NCBI GenBank assembly: GCA_027575805.1
Contig: JANBPU010000465.1
Span: 1-10,057 of the forward strand
Direction of reading: 5' to 3'
Origin: Mycoemilia scoparia
Taxonomy: Eukaryota > Kickxellomycota > Kickxellomycetes > Kickxellales > Kickxellaceae
DNA: 10,057 bases
The translations under genes were made by a program, and so were the position numbers. A model generated the notes under the pieces. It searched no databases. It had not been told where the DNA came from and saw only the letters and a list, made by a program, of their open reading frames with translations. Shown piece after piece: positions 1 to 7,046 of this stretch (position 1 is the first letter of the stretch; each line of letters starts with the position of its first letter).

Positions 1-66
1 CTTATTACTTAGCTCAAAACTTCTGATTATTACTCTATAATAATACTTACTTGTTCTTCCTGATAA

Positions 67-540
67 TTAAACGGTGCGACGTTTAAACACATTCTTGGAA
101 ATGTCGTCTCTGACTTTCTGGCAAAACAGATTAAACTTTACTGTTGCTTGAGCAGGTGTAAAAGTTATGATCTGGTCAAGCTTAGCAGCCGTAACATAAT
201 TGCCATCAGGCTTGATATAATTGCCACGCTTGTGGTTATAAACTGTTTCCTTTGTCCATACATACTTTTGGCATTCATTCAAGAATGTTTGAATATTAGG
301 ATTGATAAAGCCAAGAGGCGTTTGGAGTTCGGTCAGCTCTAAGTTTGCAACATTTCGTTCATATAGAGGTGCAATGATGTCCCTTCGAGAAATTACAGCT
401 CTGCAATCGATGACTCCAAGATAAAGTCGGATATTATCATCAGAATTTGAACTACGCTCTGCAACTTGTACTATTAGCGTAAGGGTATCCCTTTGGATTC
501 CCTTTACTTCGTTTTCAAACATAACCTTTTGTGTAGACAT
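67..540 (-). CDS. Hypothetical 157-aa protein, no signal peptide
   Basis: Not recognised. The open frame extends to an upstream ATG at 639, but I choose the ATG at 538-540 (protein begins MSTQKVMFENEVKG). It has A at -3 and follows directly on an AC-dinucleotide-rich stretch that looks like 5' UTR; the 33 extra codons before it are Ser/Thr/His-rich and not protein-like. The protein has mixed, balanced composition: probable beta strands at residues 18-27 and 37-50 and charged segments to the C-terminus, which ends KNVFKRRTV. There are three Cys (46, 90, 140), no membrane segment and no signal peptide, so it is probably intracellular. It is unrelated to the secreted family downstream on the same strand. 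No intron is needed. Coding status rests on length and amino-acid composition alone. Confidence 0.6.
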   Translation of the reverse strand: MSTQKVMFENEVKGIQRDTLTLIVQVAERSSNSDDNIRLYLGVIDCRAVISRRDIIAPLYERNVANLELTELQTPLGFINPNIQTFLNECQKYVWTKETVYNHKRGNYIKPDGNYVTAAKLDQIITFTPAQATVKFNLFCQKVRDDISKNVFKRRTV

Positions 541-822
541 TTTTAGTGCGTGTGTGTGTGTACGTGTAGATAAAGTAAGAGTGTGGTGGGCTGTACGGAA
601 TTGGTTAATAGAGTGAGAGTAAAAGTGTTGTGATACCATATCCAGAGACTTAGGACAACATATTGAGCATCAGATTTTTGTTATTACCTTAAGAAGGCCA
701 GCCTCTGAAGCCTCTATTGAAGGTATTTTGATGGACCCCCTAGTACGACCTCACAGGCAGTAGATGAGGGATATTACAGTAATGAATGCCAGATGACAAA
801 CCATCTTACTGTTGGGGTAATC

Positions 823-926
823 TATATAAAAGGAGAGAAAGGAGGAATGTGGAAGTTAATCCGCAGTAGCCTTATTTCCATTTTACACATCCAATCCACA
901 TTTAGATTTATTACCTCCTCAATAAA
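823..926 (+). promoter_or_regulatory. TATA box plus AATAAA pair, possible LTR remnant
   Basis: TATATAAAAG lies at 823-832 and AATAAA at 921-926 on the plus strand, about 90 bp apart, with no coding frame between or after them. This compact promoter/poly(A) spacing is typical of the U3-R part of a retrotransposon LTR. I could not identify TG...CA ends or a target-site duplication, so it may equally be an orphan promoter or chance in AT-rich DNA. Confidence 0.25.
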
Positions 927-1079
927 ATCTATGTCCATTATTATCTTTCCTCTATAAACTTTGCGCCATTTATACCAAAAGATTATGTATATCTTGATCG
1001 AGAGTTGTTAACGATTATGAAATCAGATCCTCTATGTAAAAAAAGAGGAGTTTAAAAAATGGGGCGGGATTTGGATGGA

Positions 1080-1230
1080 TATTTATAGTAGTTTTAGATA
1101 TGGTCAGAGTCCACAAGGTTTTAGACAATAATCGGTCTCAGAAATTGCATAAAAATGGCTGATGATTAGACTAAAACATGAGGGCCCTTTTTCATCTACA
1201 ATATATTCGATTACCAATGAAATTTTCCTG
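1080..1230 (+). repeat. Degenerate dispersed repeat, copy 1
   Basis: The segment from about 1155 (TGGCTGATGAT) to 1227 aligns with 6480-6553, sharing TGGCTGATGAT, GAGG-CCC, a CTAC(A/C)AT block, ATT(C/A)-AT-AC(C/T)AATG and ATCTTCC/ATTTTCC. In the frame beginning KWLMI both copies read through similar residues: I-x3-[NK], then SITN[EV]IF. Alignment probably extends weakly upstream to about 1080. Likely a decayed mobile-element or duplicated fragment; the family is unknown. Ends are approximate. Confidence 0.35.
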
Positions 1231-1604
1231 TATTAAAAGATTTTCTCTTTGTATTACCAAAAAAACCATTCTTAAACTATTGGAAGCTTTTGGCATTGCA
1301 CTTTGGTGACCTCAAGATGGAAGAGCGTATTGGATTTGTTTGAATTGAAACAACTTCAGAGCATATTCATCAAACATATTGAATTAACAAGGACTTCTCG
1401 CAAGATTCAAGTGATTAGTATCAATAAGATTATCAGATGCTTTCAAGTTGGTATCCAAAGTGATTTTATATTGTCTTGAAAGAAATAAAACCAAAGTTGC
1501 TATTAAACAGTGATGCCACTATACAAAATCAATGATTCTTTATATATAAAAAGGGCCTTTCCATGCGATAATATCACTCTTATCCACGACACTCGGGTGC
1601 ACTG

Positions 1605-2210
1605 CTAATAATTTGAGTAATTTTTCTGGGCCTTAATAAGCCATTGCTTGATCCTTTTAAACGCATCAACGTCTGCTGCGTTATCGTCTAGCTCACTGTG
1701 AATATCAATGTTCCAAATTAGACGACCGAAGGCGTCATAGCGATCGCGATTTGATCCTGAAGGGATGTCATTGGCACTGGCTATATAGTCTCCCACATCT
1801 CTGGCATACTGTTGGAGAGCGGCTTGAGTTGTGGGGTTAATTGTAAACGTCTTGTCATTTTCTGCAATGTTGACAATTGCTGGGTTGGTTTTAAGTACCT
1901 TTGTTGTGTATTTGCTTGTGTCAATCCAAGGCATATATTTGGGTTGGCTCCTCGGGTTGATTTCTGGCTCAAAGCTGCTAGGGACAGATGCAGGCACGGG
2001 TAGAGGGGGAGGTAAAGACCAAGGTTCAGGTGGACATACAATTTGGACAAAATAAGGAATAATAACAGCTGAGGCGCAAGGTAAATTGCGGATAAACCCT
2101 GAAAATTGGTCAAAGAATGGTGCTGACTTTACAGTGACAAACGATGAGATATGTAATACGGCAACTGCAGACAGAATAGTTGGAAGGAATGTGGTTGTGG
2201 TTGGCCTCAT
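1605..2210 (-). CDS. Secreted protein of the cluster family, member A (201 aa)
   Basis: Residues 1-30 form a signal peptide: Thr-rich start, hydrophobic core TILSAVAVLHISSFV, and probable cleavage after VKSA. Residues 31-60 are a short module with the only two cysteines of the mature protein, C45 and C59, a possible disulfide. Residues 60-96 are a Pro-rich linker. Residues 97-201 are the family C-terminal domain (IDTSKYT, LKTNPAIVNIAEND, FTINPTTQAA, IPSGSNRDR, final AQKNYSNY), probably mostly helical. It is the most diverged intact member, about half identical to B in this domain by eye. Single exon; a TATA box lies 115 bp before the ATG. Function unknown; extracellular or cell-wall location is inferred from the signal peptide. 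Confidence 0.85.
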   Translation of the reverse strand: MRPTTTTFLPTILSAVAVLHISSFVTVKSAPFFDQFSGFIRNLPCASAVIIPYFVQIVCPPEPWSLPPPLPVPASVPSSFEPEINPRSQPKYMPWIDTSKYTTKVLKTNPAIVNIAENDKTFTINPTTQAALQQYARDVGDYIASANDIPSGSNRDRYDAFGRLIWNIDIHSELDDNAADVDAFKRIKQWLIKAQKNYSNY

Positions 2211-2324
2211 TTTAAAAGTAATCGCTTGGTCTGAAAAGTTTAATGAAATAAAGTATATGGAAAGGAAAGCTGAACAAAGAAAGTGCTCTTGAACAATTAC
2301 TTTAAAAAAATGCCTTTATGGATA

Positions 2325-2340
2325 ATTATATAGTATTCTG
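2325..2340 (-). promoter_or_regulatory. Core promoter of gene A (TATA box with shared upstream block)
   Basis: On the minus strand this reads CAGAATACTATATAAT: a 12-base block CAGAATACTATA (2329-2340) running into a TATATAAT box (2325-2332), 115 bp upstream of the gene A ATG. The identical 12 bases occur at the same kind of position upstream of gene B (4031-4042). Confidence 0.6.
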
Positions 2341-2553
2341 AAATATCAGATGATAAAATCAATTATGCCACAATGTATTTACAGATTATATGGTCATATC
2401 CACTAGAAATCTGTAGGTCAATATTTTAAAATAAGTTGCAAGAATTTTGCATGATAAAACTTCAACTCCGATTTTTGGATTTTATTTTTCATTGCCTGTA
2501 AAGTAAAAAGTTGAAATACTAGTATTATAAACAAAATACATGGGCAGTTAACT
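2341..2553. other. AT-rich spacer upstream of gene A
   Basis: No coding frame and no recognisable element beyond AT-rich sequence. Together with 2211-2324 it makes the non-coding upstream region of gene A, about 340 bp. Confidence 0.5.
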
Positions 2554-2844
2554 TTACGCCATATTTTTTAGCTTGCTGCCTTGGATTACTTTCATTTTAA
2601 CTATAAAATGGAATTTAGCTACACATACATGCTTTCTTGGATTTGTGGCTTCATTCAGAATAAAGAAAGCGCCTTTGTTATAGAATACAAGAATTAGAGG
2701 ATCATGTGATGAAAAATGTATTGTTTTAGATGCTGTTGGGAGTAGAGCGACAACAAAAGCAAAGTATATTTTAATAATAAATATATATGAGAAATAATAC
2801 CAAGAACTAAATGTTCTATCCATAGTAAGGGCAACTAAACGCAT
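2554..2844 (-). CDS. Doubtful small ORF with a signal-like N-terminus
   Basis: A 96-aa frame; the second Met (ATG at 2821-2823) gives 89 aa. Residues from that Met begin MDRTFSSWYYFSYIF and run through a long aromatic/hydrophobic stretch to FVVALLPTASK, which could be a signal peptide or a single membrane anchor. The remainder (DPLILVFYNKGAFFILNEA, then a Lys/Val-rich tail) has no recognised domain and one Cys. A perfect 12-base palindrome (2840-2851) overlaps the first ATG. There is no clear TATA box. The composition is what AT-rich non-coding DNA often gives, so this may not be a gene. Confidence 0.25.
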   Translation of the reverse strand: MRLVALTMDRTFSSWYYFSYIFIIKIYFAFVVALLPTASKTIHFSSHDPLILVFYNKGAFFILNEATNPRKHVCVAKFHFIVKMKVIQGSKLKNMA

Positions 2845-3256
2845 ATATGCGCTTAATCACACCCATATGCTCAGAATGACTCTGAACCCAATTGGGAGAT
2901 TAAATCTACTATAGACTCAGGAAACTTCAATCTTTGTCCTTGCAATCAACAGGTGTGTCTTTTATTTTTGAGTATAACGCTTCTAGATCACAATTGCCTT
3001 TTTTAAACAAAAAGTAATAGAAATTTGTAAACTAGGAGGGGTTATTTCTACACTTTTATTTGATTTAATGTAAAATATTTATATAAAGTAAACATGATGG
3101 TAAAATGATTACTTGATAAGTTTACAATAAAGGTAGCTATTTGTTTGTGGTATAGTGTTCATTAATTCTTATTGAAATATGAAATTCATTATATAAAACA
3201 ACACTAGAGGATAAAATACTAGGGCTTATATTATATCTCATAAATAGTATGGCCAA
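2845..3256. other. AT-rich spacer downstream of gene B
   Basis: This is the 3' flank of gene B on the minus strand. It is AT-rich with several poly-A/T runs, and no ORF or structured RNA was recognised. The part nearest gene B presumably holds its 3' UTR. Confidence 0.5.
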
Positions 3257-3940
3257 TTAAACGGAATTTGGATAGTTTCCTTGAGCTCTGGCAAACCATT
3301 CTCTGATCATTTCAAAGGCAGCAGTATCTTCAGGGTTGTCGTCTAGCCTGTTGGCATTATCTGTAATTTCGACAAGACGGTGGAATGCCTCATAACGATC
3401 ACGGTTAGTTCCTTTAGGAATACTTACAAAGCCAGCAGTGGCATCACCGATCTCAGTGGCAAACTTTGCAATAGCAGCCTGGGTCTGTGGGTTGATGGTA
3501 AATGTGGTATCATTCTCAGCAATGGCAATCATCTCGGGGTTGTTCTTGAGCAGTTCGGATGTGTACTTGCTGGTATCAACTGAGGGTAGCGAGGATGTGG
3601 GGTTTGGCTCTTTTTCTGTGGTAGTTGTTGGCTCTGGCTTAGGATCAGGTTTAGATTCTGGCTTGGGTATAGGCACTACAGGTACAGGTACGGGTACAGG
3701 ACGAGGACGGTGAGGACGGTGATGATGGTGATGATGGTGAGGACGGTGAGGACGTGCGGGCCTGTGATTGCTTGGACAAGCGACTTGTCCGATGACAGGT
3801 ATAATACCGACTGGAACACAAGCTACGTCTTTAGCAGCTCCAATGAGCTGGCCAATAAGTGGTGCGGAGTTAACGACACCAAAGGAGGTGATCTGCAAAA
3901 TAGCAGCAGAGAGAGCAAGAGCAGATGTTGTAAATTTCAT
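3257..3940 (-). CDS. Secreted protein of the cluster family, member B (227 aa, His/Arg/Pro-rich linker)
   Basis: The frame is open to an ATG at 4072, but the start is set at the ATG at 3938-3940. A TATA box at 4027-4034 lies between the two and that ATG begins a clean signal peptide (MKFTTSALALSAAILQITSF, cleavage near VNSA-P). Residues 27-57 hold the two-cysteine module (C41, C55, the same 13-residue gap as in A). Residues 58-80 are His/Arg/Pro-rich with seven consecutive His at 68-74, a possible metal- or proton-responsive segment. Residues 81-118 are a PV-repeat followed by a Pro/Lys/Glu/Thr linker. Residues 121-227 are the family domain, with about 80 of 107 residues identical to gene D by hand count. 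The gene ends NYPNSV like D. No intron. Function unknown. Confidence 0.85.
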   Translation of the reverse strand: MKFTTSALALSAAILQITSFGVVNSAPLIGQLIGAAKDVACVPVGIIPVIGQVACPSNHRPARPHRPHHHHHHHRPHRPRPVPVPVPVVPIPKPESKPDPKPEPTTTTEKEPNPTSSLPSVDTSKYTSELLKNNPEMIAIAENDTTFTINPQTQAAIAKFATEIGDATAGFVSIPKGTNRDRYEAFHRLVEITDNANRLDDNPEDTAAFEMIREWFARAQGNYPNSV

Positions 3941-4026
3941 ACTAGTAGCGACCGATACTGTGCAGAAAGAAGGATTGGTTGATGAAAATACAGCAGTGCT
4001 GCTCCAAGAATCAGACCTAAGGAAAG

Positions 4027-4042
4027 TATTTATAGTATTCTG
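4027..4042 (-). promoter_or_regulatory. Core promoter of gene B (TATA box with shared upstream block)
   Basis: The minus strand reads CAGAATACTATAAATA. TATAAATA (4027-4034) lies 94 bp upstream of the chosen ATG at 3940, and the CAGAATACTATA block (4031-4042) matches the gene A promoter base for base. A CCAAT motif (minus strand) near 3973-3979 lies downstream of the TATA box and is probably incidental. Confidence 0.65.
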
Positions 4043-4072
4043 CTCGTCTTTGCAGGGCCATATTTGACCCAT

Positions 4073-4606
4073 GCTATAGACATATCAAAAACCGCCCTAG
4101 ATTCCAGTATCAAGCTATAGTTGTGTATATGTATAAGCAATGTCATTAATCAGCTTGCCATGTTCTCGCCATTACCTCATATTGACCTTTATTGTTGCAC
4201 CATCAGTTTATTAGCATTTATTATGAATTTTACTAGGGCTGTATTATATAAAGTGTGGCCCCATTGAAAAGGACAACCAAGCATTCATTTTAGAACACTT
4301 GAATCAAAATTCTGCAATGTACAACGAATTGACACAAGTATATAATATATATCAATAATTAAAGAAAGCTTGTATGTATCTGGTTATAATGTCGCTATTA
4401 GACTACTGTCATTTTAAACAAAAATGAAAATTTGAAATGAATTAGTCGCTCATATTTTTCATTTGAAATAGCCACTTTACCTTAACATCATAATACTTTG
4501 GTTCGAAATTTATATCAAATCCTAGAGCTAAAATATAATCAAGTAAAGATTTACCAAATGGTATATGTGTAGATCGCCTCTTCGATCCACACCGGTTTAC
4601 TGTCGC
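4073..4606. other. Spacer between gene B and pseudogene C
   Basis: No coding frame. A plus-strand TATATAAAG tract at 4245-4253 has only a 13-codon ATG frame after it (starting near 4318). AT-rich throughout; no repeat or RNA gene was recognised. Confidence 0.5.
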
Positions 4607-5203
4607 TTAAGCAATATTAGGACAGCTTCCTTGAGCTCTGGTAAACCATTCTCTGATCACTTCAAAGGCAGCAGCATCATCAGGGTTGTCGTCTAGCCTA
4701 TTGGCATCATCTGTAATTTCGACAAGATGGTGGAATGCCTCATAACGATCATGGCTAGTTCCTTTAGGAATACCTACAAAGCCGGCATTGGCATTGCCGA
4801 TTTCAGCTGCAAACTTTACAATAGCAGCCTGGGTCTGTGGGTTGATGGTAAATGTAGTATCAACCTGGGTAACAACCAATTATTTCTGGGCTGTTCTTGA
4901 GTAGTTCGGCGGGGTACTTGCTGATATCAGCTGATGGTTAAGGTTGGCTAGGCTTAAAAGTAGGTGTAGCTTTGGGTGACGGTTTGGGCGGAAATTAGGT
5001 CTGCGACTAGGGCAGGGATTGCGTTCATTAAACCCAGAGTCAGATCCAGGGTGGCAGATAGCGTGACCAACTTCACAAGTAGAATACGGGGGAACAAAAT
5101 CTACAGTACCATCAGGAGTTGGGTCGGATTTGGCAATGCCAAGATATATTATCTGAATCACAGCTGTTGATAGAACGATAGCCAAGAACGTCGCCAGTTT
5201 CAT
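4607..5203 (-). pseudogene. Broken copy of the secreted family (member C)
   Basis: The start ATG at 5201-5203 opens a signal peptide (MKLATFLAIVLSTAVIQIIY), and the 5' leader resembles that of gene B. A degraded version of the Cys module follows (CEVGHAICHPG). The frame then shifts in the Pro-rich linker around 4990. In the family frame the linker continues (Pro/Lys/Thr-rich), meets an in-frame TAA at about 4939-4941, and resumes as PSADISKY and ELLKNSPEII. A further +1 slip at about 4870-4885 precedes [13 protein letters not shown], after which the frame is intact to the TAA at 4607-4609. About 67 of the last 84 residues match gene B. No intact TATA box is seen at the expected distance. Two shifts plus a stop make a sequencing error unlikely, and no plausible intron repairs both. 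Confidence 0.8.
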
Positions 5204-5634
5204 GGTTGTAATAAACGATATCGGAAAGAATCCAATATGAGGTGAAGTATTCAGTAGGAACAGACAGATACCCTCACACATTCCCTACAAATAAGCACAT
5301 AGCCCATACATTTTAACAGGATCCTCGGTAGTGATTCGGCTTGTATCCAAAGGAGTATCCTAGTACTACCCTTTTAGAGGAGACTACTCTGCCAAATGGG
5401 GATCATCATTCATTAGCAAATTGTCAAGCTTCAAAAACAACTACCCATATTCTGCCGTGTTCTTTAACAACATAAATCCCGTTATTGATAATACTCTCCC
5501 ATCTAATTTTGTTACACCATGTTGGTCTATATTAAATTTTATATACTATATCATGACGGTTTTATTCACATCAATGTAGAATCCAACAGTTCATTTGCTT
5601 TTAACGTATGGATTTATAGCAATTTAGAAGAACT
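5204..5634. other. Spacer upstream of pseudogene C
   Basis: It contains the degraded 5' flank of pseudogene C. An overlapping plus-strand 68-codon frame from 5519 is hydrophobic/aromatic and looks like AT-rich noise. No other element was recognised. Confidence 0.4.
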
Positions 5635-5820
5635 ATGGCAGTGTCTCTTTCTCATATGGAACATCATGGACTTTACAAGCCATTGCTTCCAAAATATAAG
5701 AAACGATTACGTATTTCCCTTATAGTACAAAGAGTTATTGATTCTGAACCTACTAGCAAATGTATACTTGAGTCAATATCCCATTTAAATGATTATACAA
5801 CTGTAATACCAAGTTTTTGA
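5635..5820 (+). CDS. Possible 61-aa plus-strand ORF with poly(A) signal
   Basis: The ATG at 5635 has a good context (A at -3, G at +4). The protein is basic and soluble-looking: a PLLPKYKKRLRISLIV segment at residues 17-32, then a mildly acidic helix-like tail ending TTVIPSF. One Cys, no signal peptide. AATAAA at 5864-5869 lies 43 bp beyond the stop. It is the only plausible plus-strand gene among the minus-strand cluster. A TTTAG-type acceptor just upstream leaves open that it is the last exon of a larger gene. Not recognised; it may be chance. Confidence 0.3.
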   Translation: MAVSLSHMEHHGLYKPLLPKYKKRLRISLIVQRVIDSEPTSKCILESISHLNDYTTVIPSF

Positions 5821-5863
5821 AAATGAATTCAATATGGGTTCATTATTTATTATTATTGTTATG

Positions 5864-5869
5864 AATAAA
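5864..5869 (+). terminator. Poly(A) signal AATAAA
   Basis: Canonical AATAAA on the plus strand shortly after the 5635-5820 ORF. In AT-rich DNA this hexamer is common, so support is positional only. Confidence 0.3.
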
Positions 5870-6429
5870 AACCCAGAAAAAATATTTGTTTACTGTGTTA
5901 AAACAAGTATACACACATTGGTGGATTTAAGATTATTTGCTCGTATATATGATAATTTATTCTTTTAAAGTTCCCAGTTGAGCAGTAGTGATATATACAA
6001 GTGATGTTTCTGCATATTTACGGACGTAGTTGATGTGATTTTTTAAAATTACTCATATTTTGTAGTATGGATAGAAATTGCCTCTTTTACTGAGCTAGAC
6101 CAAAACATCAGTTTAAAATATCCTGATTTATTGGATATGTATGGTTTACTAATAACTAACTAAGAGCATTCCTTAGATATGCCATTGGTTATTTATGATA
6201 TATCCTGCATGTGTTAATAGTTGCTGTCATAAAGAATCTATTATGATACACTGTTAAATGCCTCACAAAAGCTTTTGAATGCTGATATCCATATGGCTTA
6301 TAAAGCCGCCTTAGAACAATGAATCTATCTATACAAGATTTGCTGGCTGCAAATGGATTCAGAACATCCGTCTGAAGAATAATACAACCCAGTGCATTAT
6401 CAAATTGAAAATCCTGACATGTGGTTATA

Positions 6430-6560
6430 TTTCACATAGCCTTGGGCAAAAAGAGTGCCCAGGCGTAGTTTCGTATCAAATGGCTGATGATCGGGCCAAA
6501 TTCTGAGGACCCATCTCTGCCTACCATAGATTCTATCACTAATGTAATCTTCCCAAATGT
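6430..6560 (+). repeat. Degenerate dispersed repeat, copy 2
   Basis: Partner of the segment near 1080-1230, in the same orientation. The best-matching core is 6480-6553. One plus-strand frame reads QKECPGVVSYQMADDRAKF up to a stop, and an overlapping frame reads KWLMIGPNSEDPSLP then SITNVIFPN. The latter aligns with copy 1, so the conserved frame is probably the KWLMI one. Approximate ends; element family unknown. Confidence 0.35.
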
Positions 6561-6896
6561 ATATTTTTAACCAATGGTCTAATGTTTCTAATAATGATCA
6601 AATGTGATATAGTCTCTTTTGACTACTTGTAAAAAAGGCAAATTTCAAGTTTCATGTAAATCCAAACTCTTTAATAACCATCGCTTTAAAATAACTCTAA
6701 AGAATATACAACAGGATTCCCCCTTCTCCTTCCATCTCTCCATTTATCACTTGCATGGTCCAAACCAAAAAACACTTTTTCATCATTTGGTCTGATTACA
6801 CAGGACCTTAGGTAAAAATTGGTCTCCTAGTGAATCCAACCATACGGTTACCCGAATTAGTTTATACACGATCATATCAAATCTTAACTAGACATG

Positions 6897-6902
6897 TTTA
6901 TT
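6897..6902 (-). terminator. Candidate poly(A) signal for gene D
   Basis: AATAAA on the minus strand, about 145 bp past the gene D stop codon and the first canonical hexamer noticed there. Positional support only. Confidence 0.35.
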
Positions 6903-7046
6903 GAAGAAACAACAACAATGATTATTAAAATAAAACTTGGTACTAAAAATTAAAATACTAATAACTGACAAATAGAAATATAAACGAAAGATTATACCTG
7001 AGCATAAAGTTTCAAATATCATTGATAAAAAACAGAAATCATATGT

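Larger units (their letters stand above)
640..1604. other. Gene-poor spacer
   Basis: No ORF of convincing length on either strand. It contains a strong plus-strand TATA-like box, a plus-strand AATAAA and one copy of a degenerate dispersed repeat, listed separately. A second plus-strand TATA-like tract at 1541-1555 is followed only by the 3' end of gene A, which lies on the other strand. The longest ATG frame after the first TATA box is 36 codons (847-957) and is not credible as a gene. Confidence 0.6.
5870..7046. other. Long AT-rich spacer downstream of gene D
   Basis: No ORF of useful length. It contains the perfect palindrome CAAAAGCTTTTG (6266-6277), a near-palindrome GGCTT-ATA-AAGCC (6295-6307), the second dispersed-repeat copy, and a minus-strand AATAAA likely serving gene D. 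Short plus-strand frames near 6320-6505 look protein-like for 18-43 codons and are interrupted, consistent with a decayed element. Confidence 0.5.

Noticed and set aside
148..342. Plus-strand 64-aa frame opposite the 67-540 gene
   Set aside because: It is shorter and hydrophobic-biased, while the minus frame is longer, balanced and has a good start context.
1541..1555. Plus-strand TATATATAAAAAGGG as a promoter
   Set aside because: No plus-strand gene follows; it falls in the 3' flank of gene A, where TA-rich tracts commonly serve poly(A) positioning.
1781..2292. Several open frames overlapping gene A on both strands
   Set aside because: They have no conserved features and are shadows of gene A, whose frame matches B and D.
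2840..2851. Perfect palindrome CGCATATATGCG as an operator
   Set aside because: A single isolated palindrome in AT-rich DNA beside a doubtful ORF; nothing ties it to regulation.
3380..4067. Plus-strand frames opposite gene B, including Gly-Thr and Met-Val-rich readings
   Set aside because: They are antisense of the Pro/Thr/His-rich linker of gene B.
4495..4530. tRNA T-loop-like GGTTCGAAAT
   Set aside because: No matching acceptor, D or anticodon arms could be found around it.
4870..4990. Intron instead of frameshifts to rescue copy C
   Set aside because: The second frame change sits within about 16 bases of aligned family sequence, too short for an intron, and an in-frame TAA also occurs.
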